Below are positions 55,713 through 64,000 of a stretch of DNA of 64,000 nucleotides, piece by piece. The notes below the pieces were generated by a model that worked only from the letters and a program-made list of their open reading frames with translations, was not told the DNA's origin and ran no database searches. Source of the stretch: Pontixanthobacter aquaemixtae (GTDB lineage: Bacteria; Pseudomonadota; Alphaproteobacteria; Sphingomonadales; Sphingomonadaceae); contig NZ_WTYX01000001.1 in the NCBI RefSeq assembly GCF_009827395.1, positions 1,617,722 through 1,681,721 of the forward strand, read 5' to 3'. Numbering within the stretch: the stretch's first letter is position 1; every line of letters begins with the position of its first letter. Both the position numbers and the translations under genes were made by a program.

Positions 55713-57815
55713 TTAACCCGCCTTCTTCACCAGCCGCCATTGGTGGAGCAAAGGTTCGGTATAACCGCTTGGCTGCTCGACGCCTTTGAACACCAGGTCG
55801 CAGGCCGCTTTGAATGCGACGCCGTCCCAATTATCTTCCATCTTCTCATAGGTCGGATCGCCGGCATTTTGCGCATCGACCTTGGCCGCCATGCGTTTGA
55901 GGCTGTCCATCACCTGATCTTCGCTGCACACGCCGTGGAGCAGCCAGTTGGCCATGTGCTGGCTGGAAATACGCAATGTCGCGCGGTCTTCCATCAGGCC
56001 CACATCGTTGATGTCGGGCACTTTGGAGCAGCCGACACCCGCATCGATCCAGCGCACGACATAGCCGAGCAGACCCTGCGCATTGTTATCAAGTTCCTCG
56101 CGCACTTCCTCCTCGGACCAGTTGACGCCATCGGCCAGCGGGATGGAGAGCAGCGGTTCGAGACCCGGCACATCGCCAAGCCCCTTCTGCACTTCGAACA
56201 CATCCTTCTGATGATAGTGCAGCGCGTGCAAAGTCGCGGCGGTGGGCGACGGGACCCACGCGGTGTTTGCACCGGCGTTCAGATGGCCGATTTTCTCGAC
56301 CATCATTTGCCCCATCAGATCGGGCGCGGCCCACATGCCTTTGCCGATCTGCGCTTTGCCCGAAAGGCCGTGACGCAGGCCGATCCCGACATTGCGCGCT
56401 TCATAGGCGGACAGCCAGGCGCTGTTCTTCATTTCCGCCTTGCGGATCATCGGGCCTGCTTGCATCGATGTGTGAATTTCATCGCCGGTGCGGTCGAGGA
56501 AGCCGGTATTGATGAACACAATGCGGTCTTTCACCGCATGGATACACGCGCCCAGATTGGCCGAAGTCCGCCGTTCTTCATCCATCACGCCGACTTTGAT
56601 CGTGTGCCGGGGCAGGCCGAGCAAATCTTCCACCGCATCGAACAGATCATTGGTGAAGGCGCATTCTTCGGGCCCGTGCATTTTGGGCTTCACGATATAG
56701 ATGCTGCCATTTGCGGAATTGCCGTAGCGCGTCTTGCCTTCGACATCGAACGTGCTGATCGCGCTGGTGAACACCGCATCCATAATGCCTTCGGGAATTT
56801 CGCTGCCATCGGGCAAATGGATCGCCGGATTGGTCATCAGATGGCCAACATTACGGACGAACATCAGGCTGCGGCCGGGCAGGCTGTGCGCGGAGCCATC
56901 GGCCCCGGTGTAATCCTTGTTACCCGCGAGCTTACGAGTCAGCGTCGCGCCGCCTTTTTCGAAACTCTCTTCCAGATCGCCGCGGATCACGCCCAGCCAG
57001 TTGGTGTAAGCGAGTAGCTTGTCTTCCGCATCCACCGCCGCGACCGAATCCTCGCAATCGGCAATGGTGGTCAGCGCGCTTTCCAGGATGATATCGGCAA
57101 TGCCCGCCTTGTCGGTCGAACCGATCGGGCTGTCCGCGTCAAAAATAACTTCGATATGCAAGCCGTTCGATTTGAACAGGCGGCCTTTGCCGGTCTGCCC
57201 GACATATTGGCTTTCATCGGCAATCGCGATTCCGCCCGACGGGTCGCCAAGATCGGCCCAGCTGCCCGATTTGAGCGGCACCGCTTTATCGAGGAACTCT
57301 CGCCCCGCCGCGATCACCGCCGCGCCGCGCACCGGGCAATATCCGGCCTGCTCAGCCTCGGGTGCATTGGGCAATGCGTCGGTGCCGTAAAACGCATCAT
57401 ACAGACTGCCCCAGCGCGCATTGGCGGCGTTGAGCAGGAACCGCGCATTGAGGATCGGCACCACCAGTTGCGGGCCGGCCATCGTCGCTATTTCAGGATC
57501 GACATTGCGGGTACCGATGGTGAAATCGCCCGGCTCCGGCACAAGATATCCGATTTCTTCGAGGAATTGCCGGTAATCGGCCTGATCGTGCGGTTTGCCG
57601 CGATGCTGCCGGTGCCAGCTGTCGATCTGCGCCTGCAGGCTTTCGCGTTTTTCCAGCAGCTGCTTGTTGCGCGGGGCATATGTCGCCAGCAGATCGGCAA
57701 AACCCGTCCAGAATGCGTCCACATCACGGCCAAGCGGGGCAAGAACCTTGCTCTCCAGAAACTTGGCCAGATTTGTGTCTATCGCCAGTCCGGCACGGGT
57801 CGAAATATTGCTCAT
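55713..57815 (-). CDS. glcB: Malate synthase G
   Basis: 700-residue glyoxylate-cycle enzyme combining glyoxylate and acetyl-CoA. Length and sequence match isoform G: N-terminal [50 protein letters not shown]-like segment ([24 protein letters not shown]), the [13 protein letters not shown] block, [18 protein letters not shown], and the catalytic-base region [25 protein letters not shown]. Start at 57813-57815. Isocitrate lyase is not in this window (the PEP-mutase-like protein at 20354 lacks its motif). Confidence 0.97.
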   Translation of the reverse strand: MSNISTRAGLAIDTNLAKFLESKVLAPLGRDVDAFWTGFADLLATYAPRNKQLLEKRESLQAQIDSWHRQHRGKPHDQADYRQFLEEIGYLVPEPGDFTIGTRNVDPEIATMAGPQLVVPILNARFLLNAANARWGSLYDAFYGTDALPNAPEAEQAGYCPVRGAAVIAAGREFLDKAVPLKSGSWADLGDPSGGIAIADESQYVGQTGKGRLFKSNGLHIEVIFDADSPIGSTDKAGIADIILESALTTIADCEDSVAAVDAEDKLLAYTNWLGVIRGDLEESFEKGGATLTRKLAGNKDYTGADGSAHSLPGRSLMFVRNVGHLMTNPAIHLPDGSEIPEGIMDAVFTSAISTFDVEGKTRYGNSANGSIYIVKPKMHGPEECAFTNDLFDAVEDLLGLPRHTIKVGVMDEERRTSANLGACIHAVKDRIVFINTGFLDRTGDEIHTSMQAGPMIRKAEMKNSAWLSAYEARNVGIGLRHGLSGKAQIGKGMWAAPDLMGQMMVEKIGHLNAGANTAWVPSPTAATLHALHYHQKDVFEVQKGLGDVPGLEPLLSIPLADGVNWSEEEVREELDNNAQGLLGYVVRWIDAGVGCSKVPDINDVGLMEDRATLRISSQHMANWLLHGVCSEDQVMDSLKRMAAKVDAQNAGDPTYEKMEDNWDGVAFKAACDLVFKGVEQPSGYTEPLLHQWRLVKKAG

Positions 57816-58011
57816 AATTCCTCACACTCATTCGCGCAGGGCGACAGGCCCAACGCATAGAAAAATAGGTCAAATCTGTCTGGGGAGGACGTGCGCGATA
57901 TGGCGGGGTGCGCCGCGAATTGCAACATAGCTTTCGTCGCCCCTGCCAAAGCGCGAATGACGGTGGTGGATGTTTGATTGACGGGGTTGGAAGCCGCTCC
58001 ACGTCAAGCTA

Positions 58012-59235
58012 ATGCAGTTACAGATGAAACAACTTGATGCCCAATCCGAAGCGCTGATCGCCCCGATCGATCAAGCCGCGATGCTGGCCGATGCGCAGGC
58101 TTGGAGCGCGATCAACACCGGCACCGCAAATCTGGACGGCTTGGCGCGCATGGCGGCGACGCTGGCGGATGCATTCTCTGCGCTGCCGGGCGATGTCGAG
58201 CTGGTCGATCCGGCGCCGGTATCTGCGATCGCCGCCGATGGCACCGAATTCGAAAAGCCGCATGGCCAGCATCTGGTTGCGCGGATCCGGCCCGATGCGG
58301 AGCGCCGCCTGCTTTTCACCGGCCATATGGACACGGTTTTCCCCAAGGATCACAGCTTTCAAGAGCAAAGCTGGATCGATGATGACACGCTGAACGGCCC
58401 CGGACTTGCCGATATGAAAGGCGGTATTGCGGTGTTCCTGCACGCGCTGAAAGCCATCGAACAAAGCGATGCGGCGGGCAAAATCGGCTATGATGTGCTG
58501 ATCAATTCGGATGAGGAAACCGGCTCGCTCGCTTCCGCCCCGCTGATCGAGCAGATGGCGCAAGGCAAATATGCGGCGCTGACCTATGAACCATCCGCCC
58601 TGCCCGATGGCACGTTGGCGCATGCGCGTGGCGGCAGCGGCAATTATTCGCTGACGATCACCGGCAAATCCGCGCATGCGGGCCGCAATCCGCAGGACGG
58701 GCGCAATGCGATTGTTGCCGCTGCGGCGATTGTTCTCGGCCTCAAGCAATTGCAGAGCGAAGAATGCCCGATCAATCCGGCGAAGATTGAAGGCGGCGCA
58801 GCGAATAATGTCGTGCCCGATCATGCGGTGCTGCGTTTCAATATCCGCCCCAAAAGCCCCGATGCCGCCAGCCAGTTCGAAGCCGCGCTCGCCAGCCTGA
58901 TCGGCGACACGCAGCAAGCGCATGAGGTCAGCGTCCACCGGCATGGCGGTATTTCGCGTCCGCCCAAGCCGGTTGATCGCAAGGCGCAGCGCCTGTTCGA
59001 TCTGGTTCGCGACTGCGGTGCCTCGCTGGGCCAGACCATCGGCTGGCAATCGACCGGCGGGGTGTGCGATGGCAACAATATCGCATCCTGCGGCGTGCCC
59101 GTGGTCGATACGATGGGTGTGCGGGGCGGCGCGATTCACAGCCCCGATGAATATATGATCGTTTCCTCTTTGCGCGAGCGCGCCGCCTTGTCCGCGCTTG
59201 TCATCCACCGCCTTGCTTCGGGAGAAGAGCTTTGA
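58012..59235 (+). CDS. M20 family metallohydrolase in the arginine succinyltransferase cluster
   Basis: 407-residue zinc hydrolase of the M20/M28 (carboxypeptidase G2 / ArgE / DapE) type. The first metal His-Asp is in LLFTGHMDTVFP, the bridging Asp in LNGPGLADMKGG, the catalytic Glu in NSDEETGS, and the final His in RGGAIHSPDEY. A dimerisation lid domain lies between. Its stop overlaps the astA TTG start (TTGA). In this position one would expect AstE, an M14-like succinylglutamate desuccinylase; M20 enzymes such as DapE do remove succinyl groups, so this may be the replacement. Inference, not shown. Confidence 0.88.
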   Translation: MQLQMKQLDAQSEALIAPIDQAAMLADAQAWSAINTGTANLDGLARMAATLADAFSALPGDVELVDPAPVSAIAADGTEFEKPHGQHLVARIRPDAERRLLFTGHMDTVFPKDHSFQEQSWIDDDTLNGPGLADMKGGIAVFLHALKAIEQSDAAGKIGYDVLINSDEETGSLASAPLIEQMAQGKYAALTYEPSALPDGTLAHARGGSGNYSLTITGKSAHAGRNPQDGRNAIVAAAAIVLGLKQLQSEECPINPAKIEGGAANNVVPDHAVLRFNIRPKSPDAASQFEAALASLIGDTQQAHEVSVHRHGGISRPPKPVDRKAQRLFDLVRDCGASLGQTIGWQSTGGVCDGNNIASCGVPVVDTMGVRGGAIHSPDEYMIVSSLRERAALSALVIHRLASGEEL

Positions 59236-60248
59236 GTTTCCGCCTGCGCGCCGCGCATTCCGATGATCTTGAACCGCTATATGAAATGGCCAAACTGACC
59301 GGCGGCGGATTCACCAATCTGCCGCCCGACCGCGATGCTTTGGGCGCGAAGCTGGCGCGCGCTGCCGATGCCTTTGGCCGCGATGATGATAGGCTGGGCG
59401 ACGACCAGTTTGTGCTGGTGCTGGAAAATACCGAGACCGGCGATGTGCGCGGAACCTGCCAGCTTTTCACGCAGGTTGGGCAGCAATGGCCGTTCTATTC
59501 CTATCGGCTCAACACGCTGACCCAATATTCGAAAGAGCTGGACCGTACGGTACGCGCGGAAATGCTCAGCCTGGTTACCGATCTGGAAGGATCGAGCGAG
59601 GTGGGCGGGCTGTTCCTCCACCCCAATGAACGCGCCGGGGGGCTTGGTCTGCTGCTGGCGCGCAGCCGCTATCTGTTTATCGCGATGCACCGCAAACGCT
59701 TTGCTGACCGGATTCTGGCCGAGCTGCGCGGGATTATCGATGATCGCGGCGGGTCGCCCTTCTGGGACAATGTCGCTGGGCGTTTCTTCGGCATGAGCTT
59801 TCAGGAAGCCGATTACTTCAACTCGATCAACGGCAACCAGTTTATCGCCGATTTGATGCCCAAACATCCGGTCTATGTCGAAATGCTGTCCGACGAAGCG
59901 CGCAAAGTCATCGGCATGCCGCACCCGACCGGGCGCGCGGCGATGCGGATGCTTGAGAATGAAGGATTTGCAGCAGAAGGCTATGTCGATATTTTCGACG
60001 GCGGCCCGACCATGACCGCGCGCACCGATGCGGTGAAAAGCATTGCCGCCTCGGTGCAAAGCCAGGTTGCCACGACCGATCTCGAAGACGGAGAGAGGGC
60101 GCTGGTGGCGGCAGGTCATCTGACGACGTTCCGCTCCGCTTACGGCAAGCGCAAACTGGGCGATGATGGAACTATCGCTATTGATGCTGCCTGTGCCGAG
60201 GCGCTTGGCGTGAAGGCCGGTGATACCGTTTGGAGCGTGGCGAAATAG
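59232..60248 (+). CDS. astA: Arginine N-succinyltransferase
   Basis: 338-residue first enzyme of the AST route: arginine plus succinyl-CoA to N2-succinylarginine. SFRLRAAHSDDLEPLYEMAKLTGGGFTNLP is the family N terminus; the CoA-binding GNAT-like HPNERAGGLGLLLARSRYLFIAMHRKRFADRILAELRG and FGMSFQEADYFN segments follow. TTG start at 59232-59234, overlapping the M20 stop by 4 bases; stop TAG shares its last base with the GTG of astB. Confidence 0.95.
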   Translation: MSFRLRAAHSDDLEPLYEMAKLTGGGFTNLPPDRDALGAKLARAADAFGRDDDRLGDDQFVLVLENTETGDVRGTCQLFTQVGQQWPFYSYRLNTLTQYSKELDRTVRAEMLSLVTDLEGSSEVGGLFLHPNERAGGLGLLLARSRYLFIAMHRKRFADRILAELRGIIDDRGGSPFWDNVAGRFFGMSFQEADYFNSINGNQFIADLMPKHPVYVEMLSDEARKVIGMPHPTGRAAMRMLENEGFAAEGYVDIFDGGPTMTARTDAVKSIAASVQSQVATTDLEDGERALVAAGHLTTFRSAYGKRKLGDDGTIAIDAACAEALGVKAGDTVWSVAK

Positions 60249-61495
60249 TGGCAATTGTAGAAATCAATTTCGATGGCCTGGTCGGCCCTTCGCATAATTA
60301 CGCAGGGCTGAGCCTGGGCAATCTTGCCGCGACCAAAAGCGCGGGCAACACATCCTATCCGCGCGCAGCGGCATTGCAGGGGCTCGAAAAGGTGCAGGCC
60401 AATCGCGCGCGCGGTTTGCAGCAGGGATTCTTGCTGCCCCTGCCCCGCCCCAATTCCAAATTCCTATCCGCCATCGCTGCCGATGACACCACCGACAAGG
60501 CGCTGATTGCTGCGGCGTGGTCGGCCAGTTCGATGTGGACCGCCAACGCGGCCACGGTCAGCCCCGCTGCCGATACAGCGGATGGCAAATGTCATCTGAC
60601 CCCTGCCAATCTCGTTACCATGCCGCATCGCGGGCAGGAATGGACCGATACACAGGCGCAGCTCAAAGTGGCCTTCGCAAATGGTGATCACTTTGCCGTG
60701 CATGATGCCATACCCGCCAGTTTCGGTGACGAAGGGGCGGCCAATCATATGCGCTTTTGCAGCGGCCACGACGCGCCCGGGGTCGAGGCGTTTGTCTATG
60801 GCAGAACCGGCGGAAAATTCCCCGCGCGCCAACACGAACAAGCCAGCCGCGCAGTTGCCCGGATGCATGGGCTGGAACCGGATCGCACCGTCTTTATCGA
60901 ACAAAACCCGGAGGCAATCGCAGCAGGCGCATTCCACAATGATGTTGTCGCGGTGGCCAATGAGAAGGTGCTGTTCACACACGATCAGGCCTTTGCCGAC
61001 CAGCAAGGCGCCTATGACGCGATCCGTGCGAAATTCCCCCAATTGCAAGTCGTCGAAGTGCCCGCAAGCGCGGTCAGCCTGTCCGAAGCGATCACGACCT
61101 ATCTGTTCAACTCGCAGCTGCTGACCTTGCCCGATGGCGCGATGGAACTGATCGCCCCACTGGAGGCAAAGACCGATGCGGTGCAAAGCTGGGCTGCGGC
61201 AAATATCGGCGGAAACCAGCCGATCCGCGCGATCAATTTTGTCGATGTGCGGCAAAGCATGGCCAATGGCGGCGGCCCCGCTTGTCTGCGCCTGCGCGTG
61301 GTCGCGGACCCGGCCACAGTCGACCCGCGATTCCTTCTCGATGATGCCAAGGCCGAAATGATCGGCAATGTTATTTCCGAACATTGGCCCGAGACAATCG
61401 AGACCGCCAAGGTTGGTGACGAAGCGCTGGCAAAGCGTGTCATCGCGGCACGCCATGCGCTTTTGACCGCTTTGGAGCTGCCCGAACTAAGTTAA
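60248..61495 (+). CDS. astB: N-succinylarginine dihydrolase
   Basis: 415-residue enzyme splitting N2-succinylarginine to succinylornithine, CO2 and ammonia. VEINFDGLVGPSHNYAGLSLGNLA is its signature N terminus; TANAATVSPAADTADGKCHLTPANL, the HMRFCS-type NHMRFCSGH block and C346 in GGGPACLRLRVV (the position of the catalytic Cys) are present. GTG start at 60248-60250 within TAGTG. astC and astD are not seen in the window. Confidence 0.96.
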   Translation: MAIVEINFDGLVGPSHNYAGLSLGNLAATKSAGNTSYPRAAALQGLEKVQANRARGLQQGFLLPLPRPNSKFLSAIAADDTTDKALIAAAWSASSMWTANAATVSPAADTADGKCHLTPANLVTMPHRGQEWTDTQAQLKVAFANGDHFAVHDAIPASFGDEGAANHMRFCSGHDAPGVEAFVYGRTGGKFPARQHEQASRAVARMHGLEPDRTVFIEQNPEAIAAGAFHNDVVAVANEKVLFTHDQAFADQQGAYDAIRAKFPQLQVVEVPASAVSLSEAITTYLFNSQLLTLPDGAMELIAPLEAKTDAVQSWAAANIGGNQPIRAINFVDVRQSMANGGGPACLRLRVVADPATVDPRFLLDDAKAEMIGNVISEHWPETIETAKVGDEALAKRVIAARHALLTALELPELS

Positions 61496-61615
61496 CGCTC
61501 TGGACTGATTGTCGGGACGCATTACACTCGCATTCCTGTTAACCAGCAAGACCCGCGTATTTCCGCCATTGGCACGCGATTTGCTCTGTAAAAGGTTAAC
61601 GATGAAAGGGTGCGC

Positions 61616-61873
61616 ATGTTGAAGAAAATAGGCAGATTATTTGTCATCAAGACAAAGTGGGAAGCCTATATCATCATCTATGCCCTCGCGCTTGGCTGCA
61701 CCGCACGCGGCTCACAATATATCGTCGACTATCCCGGCTGGTTCGGGAAGCTGATGTTCCTCGCAACCACAGGCGCGGTTTTTCTTGCGGGTGCCAAGAT
61801 CTTCGATGCGCTCGCCTATGAACGCCAAGCGCGCGAGGCGGCTGAGGCAGTCTCCGCCAAAGCTGAAAACTAA
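61616..61873 (+). CDS. Small two-helix membrane protein
   Basis: 85-residue protein with a basic N terminus (MLKKIGRLFVIKTKWEA), a first hydrophobic stretch (YIIIYALALGCTARGSQYIVDYPG), a second (FGKLMFLATTGAVFLAGAKIF), and a short helical tail (ERQAREAAEAVSAKAEN). aaaggg at 61605-61610 supports ATG 61616. Similar small proteins occur in sphingomonads, as I recall, always uncharacterised. It stands alone between astB and the ssrA locus. Confidence 0.75.
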   Translation: MLKKIGRLFVIKTKWEAYIIIYALALGCTARGSQYIVDYPGWFGKLMFLATTGAVFLAGAKIFDALAYERQAREAAEAVSAKAEN

Positions 61874-61875
61874 CG

Positions 61876-61901
61876 CCATCCCGGCGAAGGCTGCGATGAC
61901 G
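61876..61901. repeat. Single REP-like unit near ssrA
   Basis: ccatcccggcgaaggctgcgatgacg matches the unit found twice between atpA and atpG (27984-28065), with the stem atcccggc/gctgcgat (7 of 8 paired) and a gaag loop. It lies directly after the stop of the 61616 gene and before the ssrA locus (minus strand). Confidence 0.6.
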
Positions 61902-61918
61902 ACTTCTGAAATGAAAGT

Positions 61919-62245
61919 GGAGAGATTCTGTTGCTACGTTCTCTCCGGACGCCCGGAATCCGCTTCTGTTGCCCGGTGGGTCCAACCGCGCTTTAGCTTT
62001 GTAAGATCAGGCCGTTAGGCCGTCAGGTTACGCTGCGAGAGCGAGTGCTTCGTTATCGTTTGCACTTATAAAAATGAGCCTTTTACGGGGTTTCTCAACC
62101 CGGGCAAAAACAATGCTTTTCAACACACGTCGATCCTGGTTCGGCCCCGTCAGGAACCGCAGAATTCTGCGGTTTTTGGTGGAGCCGCCGGGTACTGCCC
62201 CCGGGTCCGTTATGTCTATTGCACACCGCAATTTATCGCCATAGC
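61919..62245 (-). ncRNA. ssrA: Transfer-messenger RNA, circularly permuted two-piece form
   Basis: Alphaproteobacterial split tmRNA, read on the minus strand. The acceptor piece comes first (T-arm with ccggg/cccgg and a 3' end ctccacca at 62184-62177), then a 28-base intervening segment containing a perfect 20-base palindrome (62155-62174), then the coding piece starting ggggccg at 62148. The two ends form a 7-bp acceptor stem with a G-U at the third pair, the alanine identity element. The tag at 62063-62031 encodes ANDNEALALAA followed by taa (62030-62028). Pseudoknot-like stems and a 7-bp hairpin (61919-61946) follow. The outer limits are approximate. Confidence 0.95.
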
Positions 62246-62249
62246 CAGC

Positions 62250-62287
62250 AAAAAGCCGGCACCGACTGATATAGTCGATACCGGCTT
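62250..62287 (-). terminator. Intrinsic terminator after mscL
   Basis: On the minus strand, stem aagccgg/ccggctt continues inward through seven more pairs (two G-U) and is followed by ttttt. It lies 50 bases past the mscL stop and directly before the ssrA acceptor piece, so it separates the two transcripts. Confidence 0.85.
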
Positions 62288-62336
62288 AATGTGAAGTGTA
62301 TTGCGCGGCCAAAGCCGCACAACAGCATCTAACCCA

Positions 62337-62762
62337 CTATTTTTTAAGCGAATCGCGGATTTCGGTCAGCAGATCGATTTCGCTTGGACCTGCTTCTTCC
62401 TCTTCCTTTTCGCCTTCAAACTTGGCCTGCACCTTGTTGGCGTAACGCACCAGCATGAAGATCACGAATGCCAGGATCAGGAAGTTGATGATCGTGGTGA
62501 TAAAGGCACCCCAGGCGAGGACATTGGCGCCGGCTTCGCGGGCAGCCTCCAGGCTCATTCCGTCTTTGACCAACTCGTGGCCGCTCAGCACGGTATATTT
62601 GCTGCTGAAATCGACATCGCCGAAAACCATTCCGACGATCGGCATGATAATGTCGGCGGTCAGCGACGCCACGATCACACCGAATGCGCCTGCGATAATC
62701 ACCGCAACCGCCAGTTCCATCACATTACCCTTGGCAATGAAGTCCTTAAATTCTGCGAGCAT
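62337..62762 (-). CDS. mscL: Large-conductance mechanosensitive channel
   Basis: 141-residue pentameric channel that relieves turgor. [37 protein letters not shown] is TM1 with the conserved pore glycine/alanine pattern; the periplasmic loop has [13 protein letters not shown]2 is [25 protein letters not shown]; and a Glu-rich C-terminal helix follows. Start at 62760-62762. Monocistronic, ending in a strong terminator. Confidence 0.96.
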   Translation of the reverse strand: MLAEFKDFIAKGNVMELAVAVIIAGAFGVIVASLTADIIMPIVGMVFGDVDFSSKYTVLSGHELVKDGMSLEAAREAGANVLAWGAFITTIINFLILAFVIFMLVRYANKVQAKFEGEKEEEEAGPSEIDLLTEIRDSLKK

Positions 62763-62931
62763 TATTTTTCCCTTTTTTTAGACCGCTTTCGCCTTTGCCA
62801 CCAAGCGGCGATCATGCCAAGTCTGCGCCCCGACACAGCCGCACTTCGCCTTGAAAACATACCAAGGTGTGCTATATCCATAAGACAGATAGCGCGCGAC
62901 TGTTGCGCGCATTCAAATTGGGGACCCGATC

Positions 62932-63540
62932 ATGAATCTACGCAGTTTTGGCCGCCTGACCGTGGTGGCAGTTATTTCGCTTACGCTTGCCGCGTGCGGC
63001 ATTAACTCCGTCCCGACCAAGGAAGAAGCGGCCAAGGCGCAATGGGCCAATGTGGAGGCTGCTTTGCAGCGCCGCCATGATGTCATCCCCAATCTGGTCA
63101 GCGTGGTCCAAGCCGCTGCAATTTCGGAAGAGAATATCCTGACCGGCGTGATCGAGGCGCGTTCCAAAGCGATGGGCGTCAATATCACGACGGACGATCT
63201 TTCCGACCCTGAAGAATTCCAGAAGATCCAGGCCGCGGAAAACCAATTCACCCAGGCGCTGGGGCAATTCCGCACGGTGGTAGAGGCCTATCCGCAGCTG
63301 CAATCAAACGCACGCTTCGCCGATCTGATGACCGAGATCGAACAGTCGAACAACATGATCAACACCGAAATCGGCCGCTACAACGATGCAGCACGCGATT
63401 TCAACACAGAGATCCGCACATTCCCGTCATCCATCGGCGCGAATGTCATTCACGGTTCCGAAGCGCTCGAATATTTCGAAGCGGCTGAGGGCGCATCGGA
63501 AAATCCCGAAGTGGATATGAGCAAGATCACGGGCGAATAA
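62932..63540 (+). CDS. LemA family lipoprotein
   Basis: 202-residue LemA protein. Signal peptide with lipobox (VVAVISLTLAACG, Cys 22). The body is a helical bundle: WANVEAALQRRHDVIPNLVSVVQ and LQSNARFADLMTEIEQSNNMINTEIGRYNDAARDFNTEIRTFPSSI, both core LemA patterns. It directly precedes a TPM-domain gene, a pair seen across many bacteria. Function of the pair is not settled. ATG 62932. Confidence 0.93.
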   Translation: MNLRSFGRLTVVAVISLTLAACGINSVPTKEEAAKAQWANVEAALQRRHDVIPNLVSVVQAAAISEENILTGVIEARSKAMGVNITTDDLSDPEEFQKIQAAENQFTQALGQFRTVVEAYPQLQSNARFADLMTEIEQSNNMINTEIGRYNDAARDFNTEIRTFPSSIGANVIHGSEALEYFEAAEGASENPEVDMSKITGE

Positions 63541-63570
63541 GGACGGGTGAACAGGAACGATCCCCCGCTG

Positions 63571-64000
63571 ATGACCATTCTCCCCTTTTCCATGCGCCGT
63601 TTGGCGGCCGCGCTGATTACTGTGCTGGCCTTGCTGCTGGCGGCGGGCGTGGCTGCGGCGCAGGATTTCCCCCCGCGTCCGGAAGGCCCGATCTATGATG
63701 GCGCGGAGATCCTTTCTCCCGCGACAGAGGCAGAACTGGACGCACGGCTGCGTGAATATAACCGGCAGACAGGGCGGGCGCTAATCGTTGCGACCATCCC
63801 CTCGCTCGAAGGGGAAAGCATAGAGCCTTACGCAACCGGGCTGTTCGAGACATGGGGCATTGGCGGGGAGAAGCGCGATCAGGGGTTGCTGCTGCTGATC
63901 GCCAAGGAAGATCGCGAAATGCGGATCGAAATCGGCTATGGTCTGCATCCCTATTTCGGCGGGATCATGGCCGGCCGCGTCATTCGCGATACGATTACGC
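63571..64000 (+). CDS. TPM-domain (YgcG-type) protein, N-terminal part only
   Basis: Cut by the right edge. The visible part has a signal peptide (RRLAAALITVLALLLAAGVAAAQ) and the beginning of a TPM domain (PEGPIYDGAEILSPATEAELDARLREYNRQTGRALIVATIPS, then GIGGEKRDQGLLLLIAKEDREMRIEIGYGLHPYF). These domains lie in the periplasm, anchored by a later membrane helix. Possible starts are GTG 63547, ATG 63571 and ATG 63592; the middle one is used. Follows lemA by 30 bases. Confidence 0.88.
   Translation, partial: MTILPFSMRRLAAALITVLALLLAAGVAAAQDFPPRPEGPIYDGAEILSPATEAELDARLREYNRQTGRALIVATIPSLEGESIEPYATGLFETWGIGGEKRDQGLLLLIAKEDREMRIEIGYGLHPYFGGIMAGRVIRDTIT

Noticed and set aside
55713-57017. Long plus-strand frame antisense to glcB (55434-57017)
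   Set aside because: Shadow of malate synthase G; malate synthase motifs on the minus strand are complete.
62028-62231. A 67-codon open frame on the minus strand ending in SANDNEALALAA
   Set aside because: The last part is the tmRNA tag and the earlier part is the acceptor arm and spacer of permuted ssrA; it is an RNA gene, not a protein.

Overview
The window reads as a continuous piece of the chromosome of an alphaproteobacterium, most likely from the Sphingomonadales and within it the Erythrobacteraceae. The main reasons are: a circularly permuted two-piece tmRNA gene with the tag ANDNEALALAA; an atpHAGDC operon with an 85-residue epsilon subunit; a DUF2794 protein; an HdaA-type DnaA regulator beginning with a clamp-binding motif; and the dense coding with many GTG/TTG starts that overlap the preceding stop codon. 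No rRNA, tRNA, transposase, integrase, prophage or CRISPR array was seen. The assignment below family level is inference.

Layout. 1-4 kb: rpmF-plsX (plsX cut by the left edge), a MAPEG protein, an MBL-fold hydrolase, and a LexA-like S24 repressor with a tandem operator and two small divergent genes. 4-11.6 kb (mostly minus): a 2-hydroxyacid dehydrogenase coupled to cysS, a nitroreductase, cobT, transaldolase (fsa), and two exported proteins. 11.6-25.4 kb: priA, then a run of accessory genes (TPR-like exported protein followed by a second copy of the priA tail, Fur-box-controlled siderophore-interacting protein, GST, lipoprotein, iron-sulfur photolyase, CPBP protease, PEP-mutase-like enzyme, Ada, membrane-anchored trypsin-like protease, TauD-like dioxygenase, GNAT). 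25.4-30.8 kb: a structured non-coding stretch, then atpHAGDC with a REP-like pair between atpA and atpG.

30.8-44.6 kb: PilZ protein, S9 peptidase, HNH protein, glmU, gph, an SDR, a membrane protein whose ribosome binding site lies inside a perfect 17-bp hairpin, DUF2794/serine acetyltransferase, hdaA/DUF2066, purM, a purN fused to a YjbR-like domain, and a sulfotransferase. 44.6-49.2 kb: an acid-sphingomyelinase-like lipoprotein, ndk, a lipoprotein, holC, pepA. 49.3-55 kb: the outer-membrane/cofactor/ribosome operon lptD-surA-pdxA-rsmA, converging on an M15-type peptidase. 55.7-64 kb: malate synthase G, an arginine succinyltransferase set (M20 hydrolase-astA-astB), a small membrane protein, the permuted ssrA, mscL, lemA and the start of a TPM-domain gene cut by the right edge.

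Most of the window is housekeeping. The parts that deserve a second look are regulatory or architectural: the SD-masking hairpin at 36976-37014, the duplicated priA 3' end around the 13860 gene, the tandem operator at 3275-3312, the PurN-YjbR fusion, the structured DNA before and inside the atp operon, and the M20 hydrolase in the place where astE would be expected. I did not find a clearly new multi-gene system.
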